Below are positions 1-5,062 of a stretch of DNA of 7,976 nucleotides, in pieces (the first letter of the stretch is position 1; each line of letters opens with the position of its first letter). Under the pieces are notes generated by a model. It did not search any database, was not told the DNA's origin, and worked only from the letters and a program-made list of their open reading frames with translations. The position numbers and the translations under genes are program-made. Origin of the DNA: Microcaldota archaeon (GTDB lineage: Archaea; Micrarchaeota; Micrarchaeia; Norongarragalinales; UBA8480); assembly GCA_023246885.1 (NCBI GenBank), contig JAHFHN010000034.1, forward strand, positions 1-7,976, given 5' to 3'.

Positions 1-120
1 TTGGCTTCATATGAAACATTTGAAACAAGCATTCCAGAAGAAATGAAAAGCGAATTAGAAGCAGGCAAAGAAATCCAGTACATGGAAACAATGGGCAAAA
101 GAATACTAGGAAAAGACTAA
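1..120 (+). CDS. Translation initiation factor 5A (aIF5A), C-terminal fragment
   Basis: Frame 1 is open from the left edge to a TAA at 118-120 and gives 39 residues, the C-terminal end of a protein whose start lies outside the window. The fragment holds YETFE, then IPEE, a K-rich stretch, GKEIQYME and MGKR. This matches the end of the C-terminal OB-fold domain of archaeal IF5A, where the usual pattern is YETFE-x3-IPEE-x(8-10)-G-x-EVEY-x-E-x-MG-(R/K)-(R/K). In the family this factor binds the ribosome and helps peptide-bond formation at difficult sequences such as polyproline. The hypusine-bearing lysine lies in the N-terminal domain and cannot be checked here. The last 4 bp overlap the stop codon of the convergent gene on the other strand. 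The family call rests on recalled consensus over a short fragment. Confidence 0.8.
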   Translation: MASYETFETSIPEEMKSELEAGKEIQYMETMGKRILGKD

Positions 121-995
121 TTCTGTAGCTGTAGGTCGGTAAATTCTTTTACGACTTTTTCATTTTCGGTCGTAGGTAAGCTATGTTTTTTTCCAAGCTT
201 TATTATATACTTATTAAGAAAATCAATCTCAGTTGGTCTTTTAGTTTCAATGTCTTGGCAAGTAGATGAATAGTGTTTCATTTTTGCCCAAGTTTTATAC
301 ATTCTCATTCGGATTGCTTCTGCTGATTCTAAGGAGAATTCTTGTTTTAAAATATTATAGCATTCGTAGTACAAAGCATCTATTTCTGCGCGTGTTTTTT
401 CATTAGAGAATAATTCGTCAAATGTAGTGTGGTGAATTGCAGATAGCGCATTGAGGCTACAGTTCACTATTGTCTTTTCGGCTCTTAGGTTGTCTAAATT
501 TTTGTCAGGATTGCACGTTATTCCCGCGTCTGTTAAAAGTTTACTTAATGCTATTCCTTCTTTTGAGTATTCAGTTTTCCAACCCATCTCAGTAGGCGTC
601 ATTATGAGGCACGATTCAGATAGTCTAAACCCTTCAAATACCGACATTATTACAATCTTTTGATTACCTAAAATTTTGTCGTATTTTGAATTATCAACAA
701 GTCCATTTTGAATGCTCACTAGTAAATCTGTTGTTAAGCTATTTTTCTTTATTTTTAGCAGCATTTCTTCCAAACCATAAAGCTTAGCGGTTACAAATAT
801 GGCATCGTAATGCCGGTTTTTTGGCAGTTCAAATATCTTTTTTGGCATTTTTGATATTTTGCCATTGATACTAATTTCATTTTTTACTTCTTTTAATTTT
901 TTTCTTCCAAATAGCTCTACTTCATGCCCTCGAGCGTGTAAAGCTACTCCTAGGTATATTCCAATAGCGCCAGCTCCACAAATAAGAATTTTCAC
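117..995 (-). CDS. Ketopantoate reductase family protein (PanE/ApbA-like)
   Basis: A 292-residue protein of normal length for 2-dehydropantoate 2-reductase, which uses NADPH to reduce ketopantoate to pantoate on the way to coenzyme A. The N-terminus is a Rossmann fold with the dinucleotide motif GAGAIG (residues 7-12). QNG at 96-98 matches the family's cofactor-side loop. The C-terminal helical domain has K174, N178 and N182 in KTIVNCSLN, then SSTCQD (243-248) and RPTEID (253-258) with E256. These are the positions of the catalytic lysine, the substrate asparagines and the acidic residue in the E. coli enzyme. The start is GTG (complement of 993-995). A TATA-like box centred at 1022 lies 27 bp upstream, so the mRNA is probably leaderless. 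Substrate specificity is inferred, since the family includes paralogues acting on other 2-oxo acids. The stop overlaps the aIF5A stop from the opposite strand. Confidence 0.88.
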   Translation of the reverse strand: MKILICGAGAIGIYLGVALHARGHEVELFGRKKLKEVKNEISINGKISKMPKKIFELPKNRHYDAIFVTAKLYGLEEMLLKIKKNSLTTDLLVSIQNGLVDNSKYDKILGNQKIVIMSVFEGFRLSESCLIMTPTEMGWKTEYSKEGIALSKLLTDAGITCNPDKNLDNLRAEKTIVNCSLNALSAIHHTTFDELFSNEKTRAEIDALYYECYNILKQEFSLESAEAIRMRMYKTWAKMKHYSSTCQDIETKRPTEIDFLNKYIIKLGKKHSLPTTENEKVVKEFTDLQLQN

Positions 996-1017
996 AATAT
1001 ATCTCGTAGTCTAGCTC

Positions 1018-1026
1018 AAATATAAT
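1018..1026 (-). promoter_or_regulatory. TATA box for the PanE-like gene
   Basis: On the minus strand this reads ATTATATTT, close to the archaeal box A consensus. Its centre is about 27 bp before the GTG start at 995, so transcription should begin at or next to the start codon. The box is nearly symmetric in composition and could also serve the plus strand toward the structured region at 1074-1330. Confidence 0.55.
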
Positions 1027-1073
1027 ATGTAGCAAAAGCCAGCGCTGAGAATGGTGGTTTAATTTATTCGTAT

Positions 1074-1100
1074 CAAAGGCCTTTGAAATAAAGGCCTTTG
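1074..1100. repeat. 11-bp perfect inverted repeat built from a duplicated AAAGGCCTTTG
   Basis: CAAAGGCCTTT at 1074-1084 pairs with AAAGGCCTTTG at 1090-1100 across a 5-nt loop (GAAAT). Because AAAGGCCTTT is itself a palindrome, the same bases also form an 11-bp direct repeat (1075-1085 and 1090-1100), so each half could bind a dimeric protein. No T-run follows directly on either strand, so a simple terminator is less likely. It sits just 5' of the GC-rich element on the plus strand. Confidence 0.75.
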
Positions 1101-1112
1101 GGTTCATGCTTT

Positions 1113-1200
1113 GCATTGTGGCACAGGAGTCGGAACGCGGTTTCCGGACCGGCATAAATGCTCCTGAACTGCAGTGTTTTTTAGCCGTTTTGTTTTTTTT
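1113..1200 (+). ncRNA. Candidate structured RNA with T-tract 3' end
   Basis: The core 1113-1176 is about 58% GC in an AT-rich window. It folds by hand into nested stems: 1114-1118 with 1172-1176 (one G-U pair), an internal loop, 1124-1129 with 1161-1166 (CAGGAG/CTCCTG), then 1131-1135 with 1142-1146 (CGGAA/TTCCG) and a 6-nt loop. Six Ts follow at 1177-1182 and eight at 1193-1200, the kind of U-rich signal at which archaeal polymerase stops. I find no box C/D motifs, no ACA box at the expected place, no SRP helix 8 core, no RNase P conserved regions and no tRNA cloverleaf. The strand is inferred from the T-tracts. The promoter is uncertain: AT-rich boxes at 1018-1026 or 1058-1066 are candidates. 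It could instead be a terminator or a leftover of a mobile element. Confidence 0.35.
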
Positions 1201-1249
1201 CAAATTCCAAAGAGCGTCGCTGATCGGACAAGCCGGGCGAGATTTGAAA
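1198..1249. repeat. 8-bp stem enclosing a GC-rich segment
   Basis: TTTCAAAT at 1198-1205 pairs perfectly with ATTTGAAA at 1242-1249, with a further T-G pair inside (1206/1241). After a short bulge, Ts at 1193-1197 can pair with As at 1253-1257. The enclosed 34 nt are GC-rich and contain a possible small inner stem (1216-1218 with 1227-1229). It follows directly on the T-tract of the preceding element, so it may be a second domain of the same RNA or a separate unit. Confidence 0.5.
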
Positions 1250-1257
1250 CTCAAAAA

Positions 1258-1334
1258 ATACTCTTGCGAGTGTAAAACGACTTTTTTCAGCCAAGCACAA
1301 CTCATTCAAAAACCCTTGCGAGTTTTCAAAACGA
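1258..1334. repeat. Two related hairpins with identical TTGC loops
   Basis: The sequence CTTGCGAGTGTAAAACGA at 1263-1280 recurs as CTTGCGAGTTTTCAAAACGA at 1315-1334, 52 bp later. Each copy sits in a small hairpin: 1258-1263 with 1268-1273 (6 bp, one wobble) and 1309-1315 with 1320-1326 (7 positions, one C-A mismatch). Both close a TTGC loop, at 1264-1267 and 1316-1319. The flanking stem bases differ between the copies while pairing is largely kept, which suggests a structural constraint but on only two examples. Confidence 0.5.
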
Positions 1335-1374
1335 TCCATTGTTTAGATGGTTAAGTTATAAAGCTGTGCATTTT

Positions 1375-1423
1375 ACAACGCATTTGCACCCTCATTTGAT
1401 ACGTTCAACATTTATTGCGTTGT
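1375..1423. repeat. 8-bp inverted repeat ACAACGCA/TGCGTTGT
   Basis: ACAACGCA at 1375-1382 is the exact reverse complement of 1416-1423, with a 33-nt spacer. A competing 5-bp pairing (GTGCA 1366-1370 with TGCAC 1385-1389) uses part of the same bases. It lies 36 bp beyond the stop of the small membrane protein gene and could belong to the 3' end of that transcript; no function is evident. Confidence 0.4.
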
Positions 1424-1458
1424 CGAATAAAAAGGTTTTGTGAAGAAAAATGCGGAAT

Positions 1459-1605
1459 CTAGAACCCAAGTTGCTTTAACACTACGCCGACGACAAATGC
1501 CAAAAGTAAAAGTAGGATTGCAAAATTAAGGTAAGTGAATATCTTCGTGTTATGGCAATCTCTTGCTAGTTGTTTTAGCTCTTCGTTGGGCTTGGCTTTT
1601 GGCAT
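1459..1605 (-). CDS. Small single-pass membrane protein (48 aa)
   Basis: An ATG at 1603-1605 (complement) opens a 48-residue frame ending at TAG (complement of 1459-1461). Residues 1-22 are polar and mostly basic (MPKAKPNEEL start, several Lys). Residues 25-43 form one strongly hydrophobic helix with a run of Leu/Ile/Val, and the tail is KQLGF. This amphipathic division, with a charged N-terminus and one membrane span, is typical of a real microprotein and unlikely by chance. A TATA-like box on the minus strand (1630-1637, AATTAAAA) is centred 28 bp before the ATG, as for other genes here. It is divergent from the MarC-family gene, with 42 bp between the start codons and interleaved promoters. 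I do not recognise a family; a partner subunit of a membrane complex is one possibility. Confidence 0.72.
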   Translation of the reverse strand: MPKAKPNEELKQLARDCHNTKIFTYLNFAILLLLLAFVVGVVLKQLGF

Positions 1606-1611
1606 AGACTA

Positions 1612-1637
1612 TTTTTAATACTCGGCTAGTTTTAATT
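1612..1637. promoter_or_regulatory. Interleaved divergent TATA boxes for the 48-aa gene and marC
   Basis: The plus-strand box TTTTTAATA (1612-1620) is centred about 31 bp before the MarC-family ATG at 1648. The minus-strand box AATTAAAA (1630-1637) is centred about 28 bp before the ATG at 1605. Each box lies between the other box and its start site, so the two initiation complexes would occupy overlapping DNA. Confidence 0.5.
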
Positions 1638-1647
1638 GTGTTGTTAT

Positions 1648-2247
1648 ATGGTTGACTTAATCTTTTTTGAATCGATTGTCCGAGCATTTATAACTATTTT
1701 TGCCATTATGGACCCTTTCATAAGCGTGCCGATATTTTTGTCATTGACTCGTAAAGACAGTGCCACGAAAAAGAGGCTAATTGCAATGGAAGCAGTTGGA
1801 ATCGCTGGTGGGTTACTCTTCTTATTCTTGCTTTTTGGCCAGGGCCTTCTCACGGTTCTTGGCATTTCGTTGGATTCAATGCAAATTGCAGGTGGAATAA
1901 TACTTACTATAATGGGAATTGAGCTTGTTCTTAACGTATCTTTTCCAAAAGAAAAAGGCAAAAGCAAAAAAGTTTCACCAGCTGCAGTTGTCCTTGGTAC
2001 TCCTTTGTTAACTGGTCCAGGTGTAATTACGACTGCAATAATATTGTCCGGCCAGTACGGTATACTTGTAACGGCCATAGCAGCAATATTGGCTTTAGCG
2101 TTTACTTGGTTTATTCTTCGACACTCAGATTCTGTTACAAAACTAATTGGCGAAACTGGTACTGAATTGCTATCGAGAATAATGGGGCTGTTGCTCGTTG
2201 CAATTGCAGTGCAATTCATTCTCTCTGGAATAAAAGGAGTGTTTTAA
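1648..2247 (+). CDS. MarC family integral membrane protein (UPF0056)
   Basis: A 199-residue, very hydrophobic protein with about six membrane helices, the normal size for the MarC family. Helix 1 carries the signature AIMDPFISVPIF (19-30), which matches the family's DPxGxxPxF region with Ile in place of the usual Gly. A second conserved stretch, PLLTGPGVITTAI (119-131), opens the second half. The two motifs in equivalent places reflect an internal repeat of three helices each. A basic loop (101-109, KEKGKSKKV) joins the halves, probably on the cytoplasmic side. The family was once linked to multiple antibiotic resistance in E. coli, but that link has been withdrawn and transport function remains unsettled; amino-acid export has been proposed for some members. 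I chose the ATG at 1648 over the upstream TTG at 1636 because the TATA box at 1612-1620 places transcription start close to it. Confidence 0.88.
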   Translation: MVDLIFFESIVRAFITIFAIMDPFISVPIFLSLTRKDSATKKRLIAMEAVGIAGGLLFLFLLFGQGLLTVLGISLDSMQIAGGIILTIMGIELVLNVSFPKEKGKSKKVSPAAVVLGTPLLTGPGVITTAIILSGQYGILVTAIAAILALAFTWFILRHSDSVTKLIGETGTELLSRIMGLLLVAIAVQFILSGIKGVF

Positions 2248-2249
2248 AC
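2242..2249 (+). promoter_or_regulatory. Possible TATA box for endonuclease Q over the marC stop codon
   Basis: TTTTAAAC spans the marC stop (TAA at 2245-2247) and is centred about 30 bp before the ATG at 2276, the same spacing seen for the other genes. The purine-rich AAAAGGAG just upstream (2232-2239) could act as a BRE. Endonuclease Q may therefore be transcribed separately even though the intergenic gap is only 28 bp. Confidence 0.4.
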
Positions 2250-2275
2250 TTCTTTTTCCCATTTAGTTTATCATT

Positions 2276-3544
2276 ATGGTTCTCTACGCGGATTTTCACA
2301 TTCACTCTAAATACGCTAGAGCTTGTTCTGTTAATTCTACGCTTGAAAATTTTGCGAAAACAGCTGAGATAAAAGGTTTGTCTATTATTGGGACTGGTGA
2401 CTTTACGCATCCCGAGTGGTTTGCTGAAATAAAAAGTAAGTTGAAGCAAATTGGCGAAACGGGTTTGTATGAATTAACTTCTGTTAAAACAAAAACGAAG
2501 TTTATGTTAACTGTTGAAATCGCTACTTTTGATTCGTTTAAGCGCGTTCACCATGTTGTTCATGTTCCAAATATTGAAAACGTTGTACAACTACGCGATG
2601 TTTTTTCAAAACGCGGTAACCTCGCAGCTGATGGTAGGCCAATGCTTGGCAAAACAAGTTGTGCGGAGTTTGTAGAAATGACAAAACAAGCAGTAAGCAA
2701 AGCGGAGATTGTCCCAGCGCATGCATTTACTCCTTGGTTTGGCGTACTCGGAGATAAAAGTGGCTACAATTCTGTTCAAGAAGCTTATGGCGACAAGGCG
2801 CATGAGATAGTTGCTGTTGAAAGCGGGATGTCTGCTGATCCGGCTATGATGTGGCGCGTGTCTTCGCTCGATAGTTTTGCAATTATGTCTAATTCTGACC
2901 CGCATTCGCCACAACCATGGCGCTTGGGCCGAGAATGCAATGCATTTAGCGACGACTGCGATTCTTTTGATAAAATCTTCGAAGCTATTCGAAAAAATGA
3001 CCCAAAGAAATTCTTGTACACTGTAGAAACCGAACCAGCGTATGGAAAATATCATGTTTCGGGCCACCGTGCGTGCGATTTTTCATGTTCTTACGAAGAA
3101 ACCGCTAAGTTAAAAGAAATTTGTCCAAAGTGTGGCAAGAAGCTAACAATCGGGGTTGAACATAGGGTTGTTGAACTTGCAGATAGGCCTTTGGGTTTTA
3201 AGAGAAAAAACGCTATTCCTTTTCGTACTGTGCTTCCGCTTTCAGAGATTATCTCGGCAGTGCTTGGATCTAATCTATATTCAGTTAAAGTTACTGAAAC
3301 TTTTGACAAGTTGATTGCAAAATTTGGAAGCGAGTTCAAAGTTGTATTTGACGTTCCTGAACAAGAATTGCGCGAAGTTGTTGGGCTTGAAATGAGCCGC
3401 GTTCTTATGCTCAATCGAGAAAACGCAATTAAGATTAAACCAGGTTTCGACGGAGAATACGGCGAATTAATTTTACCAGCCGAATTAAAACTAGGCAAAA
3501 ATAAAGCAACTGTAGCTAATCAAAAAAGTTTAGGCGAATTTTGA
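2276..3544 (+). CDS. Endonuclease Q (PHP-domain DNA repair nuclease)
   Basis: A 422-residue protein, the usual full length of EndoQ (TIGR00375-type PHP protein). In characterised archaeal members it nicks DNA on the 5' side of deaminated bases (uracil, hypoxanthine, xanthine) and abasic sites, starting an alternative excision repair route. The PHP metal centre is intact: DFHIH (D6, H8, H10), GTGDFTHP (D42, H45), VEIATF (E81), the HHVVHVP strand (92-98), PAHAFTPWFG (H149) and SNSDPHSPQPWRLG (D208, H210). A zinc-finger module follows with C267, C271, C283 and C286 in the middle of the protein, then the C-terminal helical part. The finger and the PWFG and PWRLG segments set EndoQ apart from PHP phosphoesterases such as histidinol phosphatase. 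The ATG at 2276 gives the expected N-terminus ending in the DFHIH motif. It converges on the zinc-ribbon gene downstream. Confidence 0.93.
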   Translation: MVLYADFHIHSKYARACSVNSTLENFAKTAEIKGLSIIGTGDFTHPEWFAEIKSKLKQIGETGLYELTSVKTKTKFMLTVEIATFDSFKRVHHVVHVPNIENVVQLRDVFSKRGNLAADGRPMLGKTSCAEFVEMTKQAVSKAEIVPAHAFTPWFGVLGDKSGYNSVQEAYGDKAHEIVAVESGMSADPAMMWRVSSLDSFAIMSNSDPHSPQPWRLGRECNAFSDDCDSFDKIFEAIRKNDPKKFLYTVETEPAYGKYHVSGHRACDFSCSYEETAKLKEICPKCGKKLTIGVEHRVVELADRPLGFKRKNAIPFRTVLPLSEIISAVLGSNLYSVKVTETFDKLIAKFGSEFKVVFDVPEQELREVVGLEMSRVLMLNRENAIKIKPGFDGEYGELILPAELKLGKNKATVANQKSLGEF

Positions 3545-3550
3545 ATAAAT

Positions 3551-3573
3551 AAAAAATAGTTTTTTTACTTTTT
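3551..3573. terminator. Bidirectional T-tract terminator between convergent genes
   Basis: Seven Ts at 3560-3566 and five at 3569-3573 follow the endonuclease Q stop on the plus strand. Six As at 3551-3556 give a T6 run on the minus strand just after the zinc-ribbon gene's stop (complement of 3565-3567). Archaeal RNA polymerase stops at such U-runs without needing a hairpin. The plus-strand tract reaches into the last codons of the opposing gene. Confidence 0.6.
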
Positions 3574-3912
3574 CATCCACCAGAATGCAGTCAACACTGC
3601 TAGAAGTAGCACTAATATAGTTAAGTCTCTGAGTACGCCGAGGAAAAATAGTAATAATAATATTGCAAATCCGCCCATCCAAAACGTTAGCGGGTCCATG
3701 CCGAAAATAGTGTGGCCATTGTAAGCTTGCATTGGTTGGCCTGCTTCTGCCAAACCGCGTGGCGCTCCACCTTGTGAAATCGGTACTGCTTCCCCTGTTT
3801 GTGGGTCAACTTTCACTGCAAAACCACATTTCTGGCAGTAGACAACGCTGTTCTGTTCGTCAACATCTAAATTTGGATTACCGCATTGCGGGCAAGCTAG
3901 TTCTTCTCCCAT
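3565..3912 (-). CDS. Zinc-ribbon protein with two C-terminal membrane helices
   Basis: From the ATG at 3910-3912 (complement) the frame gives 115 residues. The N-terminus is a zinc ribbon, ACPQCGN (C7, C10) and YCQKCGF (C26, C29), resembling the TFIIB-type ribbon. A Gly/Pro/Gln-rich linker (about 41-70) follows. Then come two hydrophobic segments (about 77-93 and 97-112) separated by the charged LRDLT turn, ending in WWMKK. The ribbon probably faces the cytoplasm with both helices forming a hairpin in the membrane. An in-frame TTG at 3922-3924 would add MNNK. The TATA box at 3949-3956 is centred 28 bp before that TTG and 40 bp before the ATG, so the true start is undecided. Small zinc-ribbon membrane proteins of this layout are common in archaea but uncharacterised. 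The gene is divergent from the flavin-reductase operon. Confidence 0.75.
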   Translation of the reverse strand: MGEELACPQCGNPNLDVDEQNSVVYCQKCGFAVKVDPQTGEAVPISQGGAPRGLAEAGQPMQAYNGHTIFGMDPLTFWMGGFAILLLLFFLGVLRDLTILVLLLAVLTAFWWMKK

Positions 3913-3948
3913 TTTATTATTCAACTGAATTGTGTTACTCTCTGTCGA

Positions 3949-3956
3949 TATTTAAA
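3949..3956 (-). promoter_or_regulatory. TATA box for the zinc-ribbon gene
   Basis: On the minus strand this reads TTTAAATA, a near-consensus archaeal box A. It predicts transcription start near 3923-3927, one to a few bases before the TTG at 3924 and about 12 nt before the ATG at 3912. Confidence 0.6.
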
Positions 3957-3988
3957 ACTAAGCTAATTTCTCTAAGTGTAAACAATCG

Positions 3989-3997
3989 TTTTTAATA
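3989..3997 (+). promoter_or_regulatory. TATA box for the flavin-reductase/adenosyltransferase/Nudix operon
   Basis: TTTTTAATA, identical in sequence to the marC box at 1612-1620, is centred 30 bp before the ATG at 4023. It predicts a start site 1-5 nt before that ATG. This supports 4023 over the upstream TTG at 4005. Confidence 0.6.
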
Positions 3998-4022
3998 ACT
4001 CTATTTGGGTACATTATCTTAT

Positions 4023-4526
4023 ATGCTTAAAGAAGATATCGAGCACGCAAACCGCTTTTTCACCACTAGTGTCAGTTTACTGACAACTGCGAGCAAAGGC
4101 AAGCGCAATGTAATGGCTTGTGAGTGGACGTTCAACGTGTCTTACAATCCATTTTACATTGCTGTACTTGTAAATCCAAAGCACTATACTTATGATTTGT
4201 TGAAAGAAAGCTCCGAATTTGGAGTAAATTTATGTTCAACTGACCAAGCGGGGCTTAGTCACTTTGTTGGAAATATCAGTGGAAAAACGGTTGATAAATT
4301 CAAAAAGTTCAACATCAAGACGATGCCGTCAAAATTCATTGCGCCTCCGTTGATAAAAGGGAGTGTGTTAAGTGCTGAGTGCAAAGTTGTAAAGTGCATA
4401 AAGCTAGGCGATCATGTTATGTTCGTTGGCCAAGTACTGCGCGCATTGGTGGACGATGAAAAGAAACCGTTTGCAATGCACCTTGGCAAATTACACCATT
4501 TAGGCAAACGCGTGGCAAAGAAGTAA
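4023..4526 (+). CDS. Flavin reductase-like domain protein (FMN-binding split barrel)
   Basis: A 167-residue protein with the full flavin-reductase-like fold (Pfam PF01613 type). Features seen are an N-terminal helix and strand (FFTTSVSLLTT, 12-22), the NVMACEWTFNVSYNPFYIAV segment (29-48) that matches the family's FMN-phosphate region, NPKHYTYDLL (51-60), EFGVNL (65-70), and GDHVMFVGQV (129-138) near the C-terminus, a strongly conserved family motif. Such proteins bind FMN and pass electrons from NAD(P)H to free flavin or another acceptor. It is 5 nt upstream of a cob(I)alamin adenosyltransferase. That context suggests it helps reduce Co(II) corrinoid to Co(I), the form the transferase needs, but this is inference. 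The start was chosen from the TATA spacing. No Shine-Dalgarno sequence is visible. Confidence 0.87.
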   Translation: MLKEDIEHANRFFTTSVSLLTTASKGKRNVMACEWTFNVSYNPFYIAVLVNPKHYTYDLLKESSEFGVNLCSTDQAGLSHFVGNISGKTVDKFKKFNIKTMPSKFIAPPLIKGSVLSAECKVVKCIKLGDHVMFVGQVLRALVDDEKKPFAMHLGKLHHLGKRVAKK

Positions 4527-4531
4527 AAGTT

Positions 4532-5053
4532 ATGAAAATTTACACTAAAACTGGCGACAAAGGCGAAACTGGCTTAGCAAGTGGAACAAGGATCAAAAAA
4601 GTTGATCAACGCATTGTTGCAATAGGCGAAGTAGACGAGTTAAATTCATTTGTCGGCTTAGCAAAAAGCGAGTCAACTCAAGATCGCGATTTGCTCGAGG
4701 CAGTGCAGCGAGACTTGTTTACAATTGGCGCAATCTTAGCTGGTACTGATTTTCAAATAACTTCAATGGAAGTAGCGCGGATTGAGCGGCAAATAGACGA
4801 AGCAACTAGCTTAACTCTTCCATTAACTAATTTCATTTTACCCGGCGGTAGCAAATACGCTTCGCTGTTACACGTGTGCCGCGGCGTTTCAAGGAGAACA
4901 GAGCGGTCAGTGTTATTGTTAAAAGAAAACTCGCCAGTAAACGAACAACTTTGCATTTACTTAAACCGTTTATCTGACTTGTTCTTTGTATTAGCAAGAA
5001 AAGCTAACCAAAATGCAAGCATAGGCGATACTATTTGGAAACCAGAACAGTGA
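4532..5053 (+). CDS. Cob(I)alamin adenosyltransferase, PduO type
   Basis: A 173-residue enzyme of the PduO/MMAB family, which moves the adenosyl group of ATP to cob(I)alamin to form coenzyme B12. All family blocks are present: the ATP loop TKTGDKGETGL (5-15), EVDELNSFVG (33-42), the FILPGGS motif (101-107), CRGVSRRTER (116-125) with the ATP-binding arginines and E124, and YLNRLSDLFFVLAR (143-156) with N145 and D149. It is a five-helix bundle that normally works as a trimer in the cytoplasm. The gene lies 5 nt after the flavin-reductase gene and 9 nt before the Nudix gene, so it is translated from a shared mRNA. No corrin biosynthesis gene is in the window, so the likely source of corrinoid is salvage; the dependent enzyme is not seen. 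Confidence 0.94.
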   Translation: MKIYTKTGDKGETGLASGTRIKKVDQRIVAIGEVDELNSFVGLAKSESTQDRDLLEAVQRDLFTIGAILAGTDFQITSMEVARIERQIDEATSLTLPLTNFILPGGSKYASLLHVCRGVSRRTERSVLLLKENSPVNEQLCIYLNRLSDLFFVLARKANQNASIGDTIWKPEQ

Positions 5054-5062
5054 AATTTCTTT

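Larger units (their letters stand above)
996..1458. other. Intergenic region without a convincing protein gene; repeat- and hairpin-rich
   Basis: This 463-bp gap lies between two minus-strand genes. Short open frames exist on both strands (plus 1106-1354, minus 922-1305), but their translations have no recognisable motif and many Cys, Trp and His residues in no order. The minus one also runs into the PanE-like gene in another frame. The DNA holds an 11-bp perfect hairpin (1074-1100), a GC-rich three-stem element (1113-1177) followed by T-tracts, an 8-bp stem enclosing another GC-rich stretch (1198-1249), two TTGC-loop hairpins (1258-1273 and 1309-1326), and an 8-bp inverted repeat (1375-1382 with 1416-1423). 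The alternation of GC-rich stems and A/T tracts is more like RNA genes or regulatory DNA than coding sequence. Confidence 0.6.

Noticed and set aside
1113..1177. H/ACA guide RNA
   Set aside because: The nested hairpin has an internal loop, but no ACA box follows the lower stem; T-tracts occupy that place. No kink-turn was recognised.
1200..1290. Possible tRNA on the minus strand (TTCAAAT followed by GC-rich sequence)
   Set aside because: The bases around TTCAAAT do not form a 5-bp T-stem with a 7-nt loop, and no matching acceptor or anticodon arms can be found.
922..1305. 127-residue minus-strand frame
   Set aside because: It covers the PanE-like promoter and N-terminus in another frame and shows no recognisable protein features.
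1106..1354. 82-residue plus-strand frame in the intergenic region
   Set aside because: The translation has no domain and irregular composition, it runs through all the hairpins, and no promoter is spaced correctly for 1106.
1440..1529. 29-codon plus-strand frame from GTG at 1440
   Set aside because: It is antisense to the convincing 48-residue membrane protein and has a basic, featureless translation.
1644..2219. Long 191-residue minus-strand open frame
   Set aside because: It is the antisense shadow of the MarC-family gene; the plus frame has membrane helices and family motifs, the minus frame has none.
2606..3067. 153-residue minus-strand frame within endonuclease Q
   Set aside because: It lies wholly antisense to a clear full-length EndoQ and has no motif of its own.
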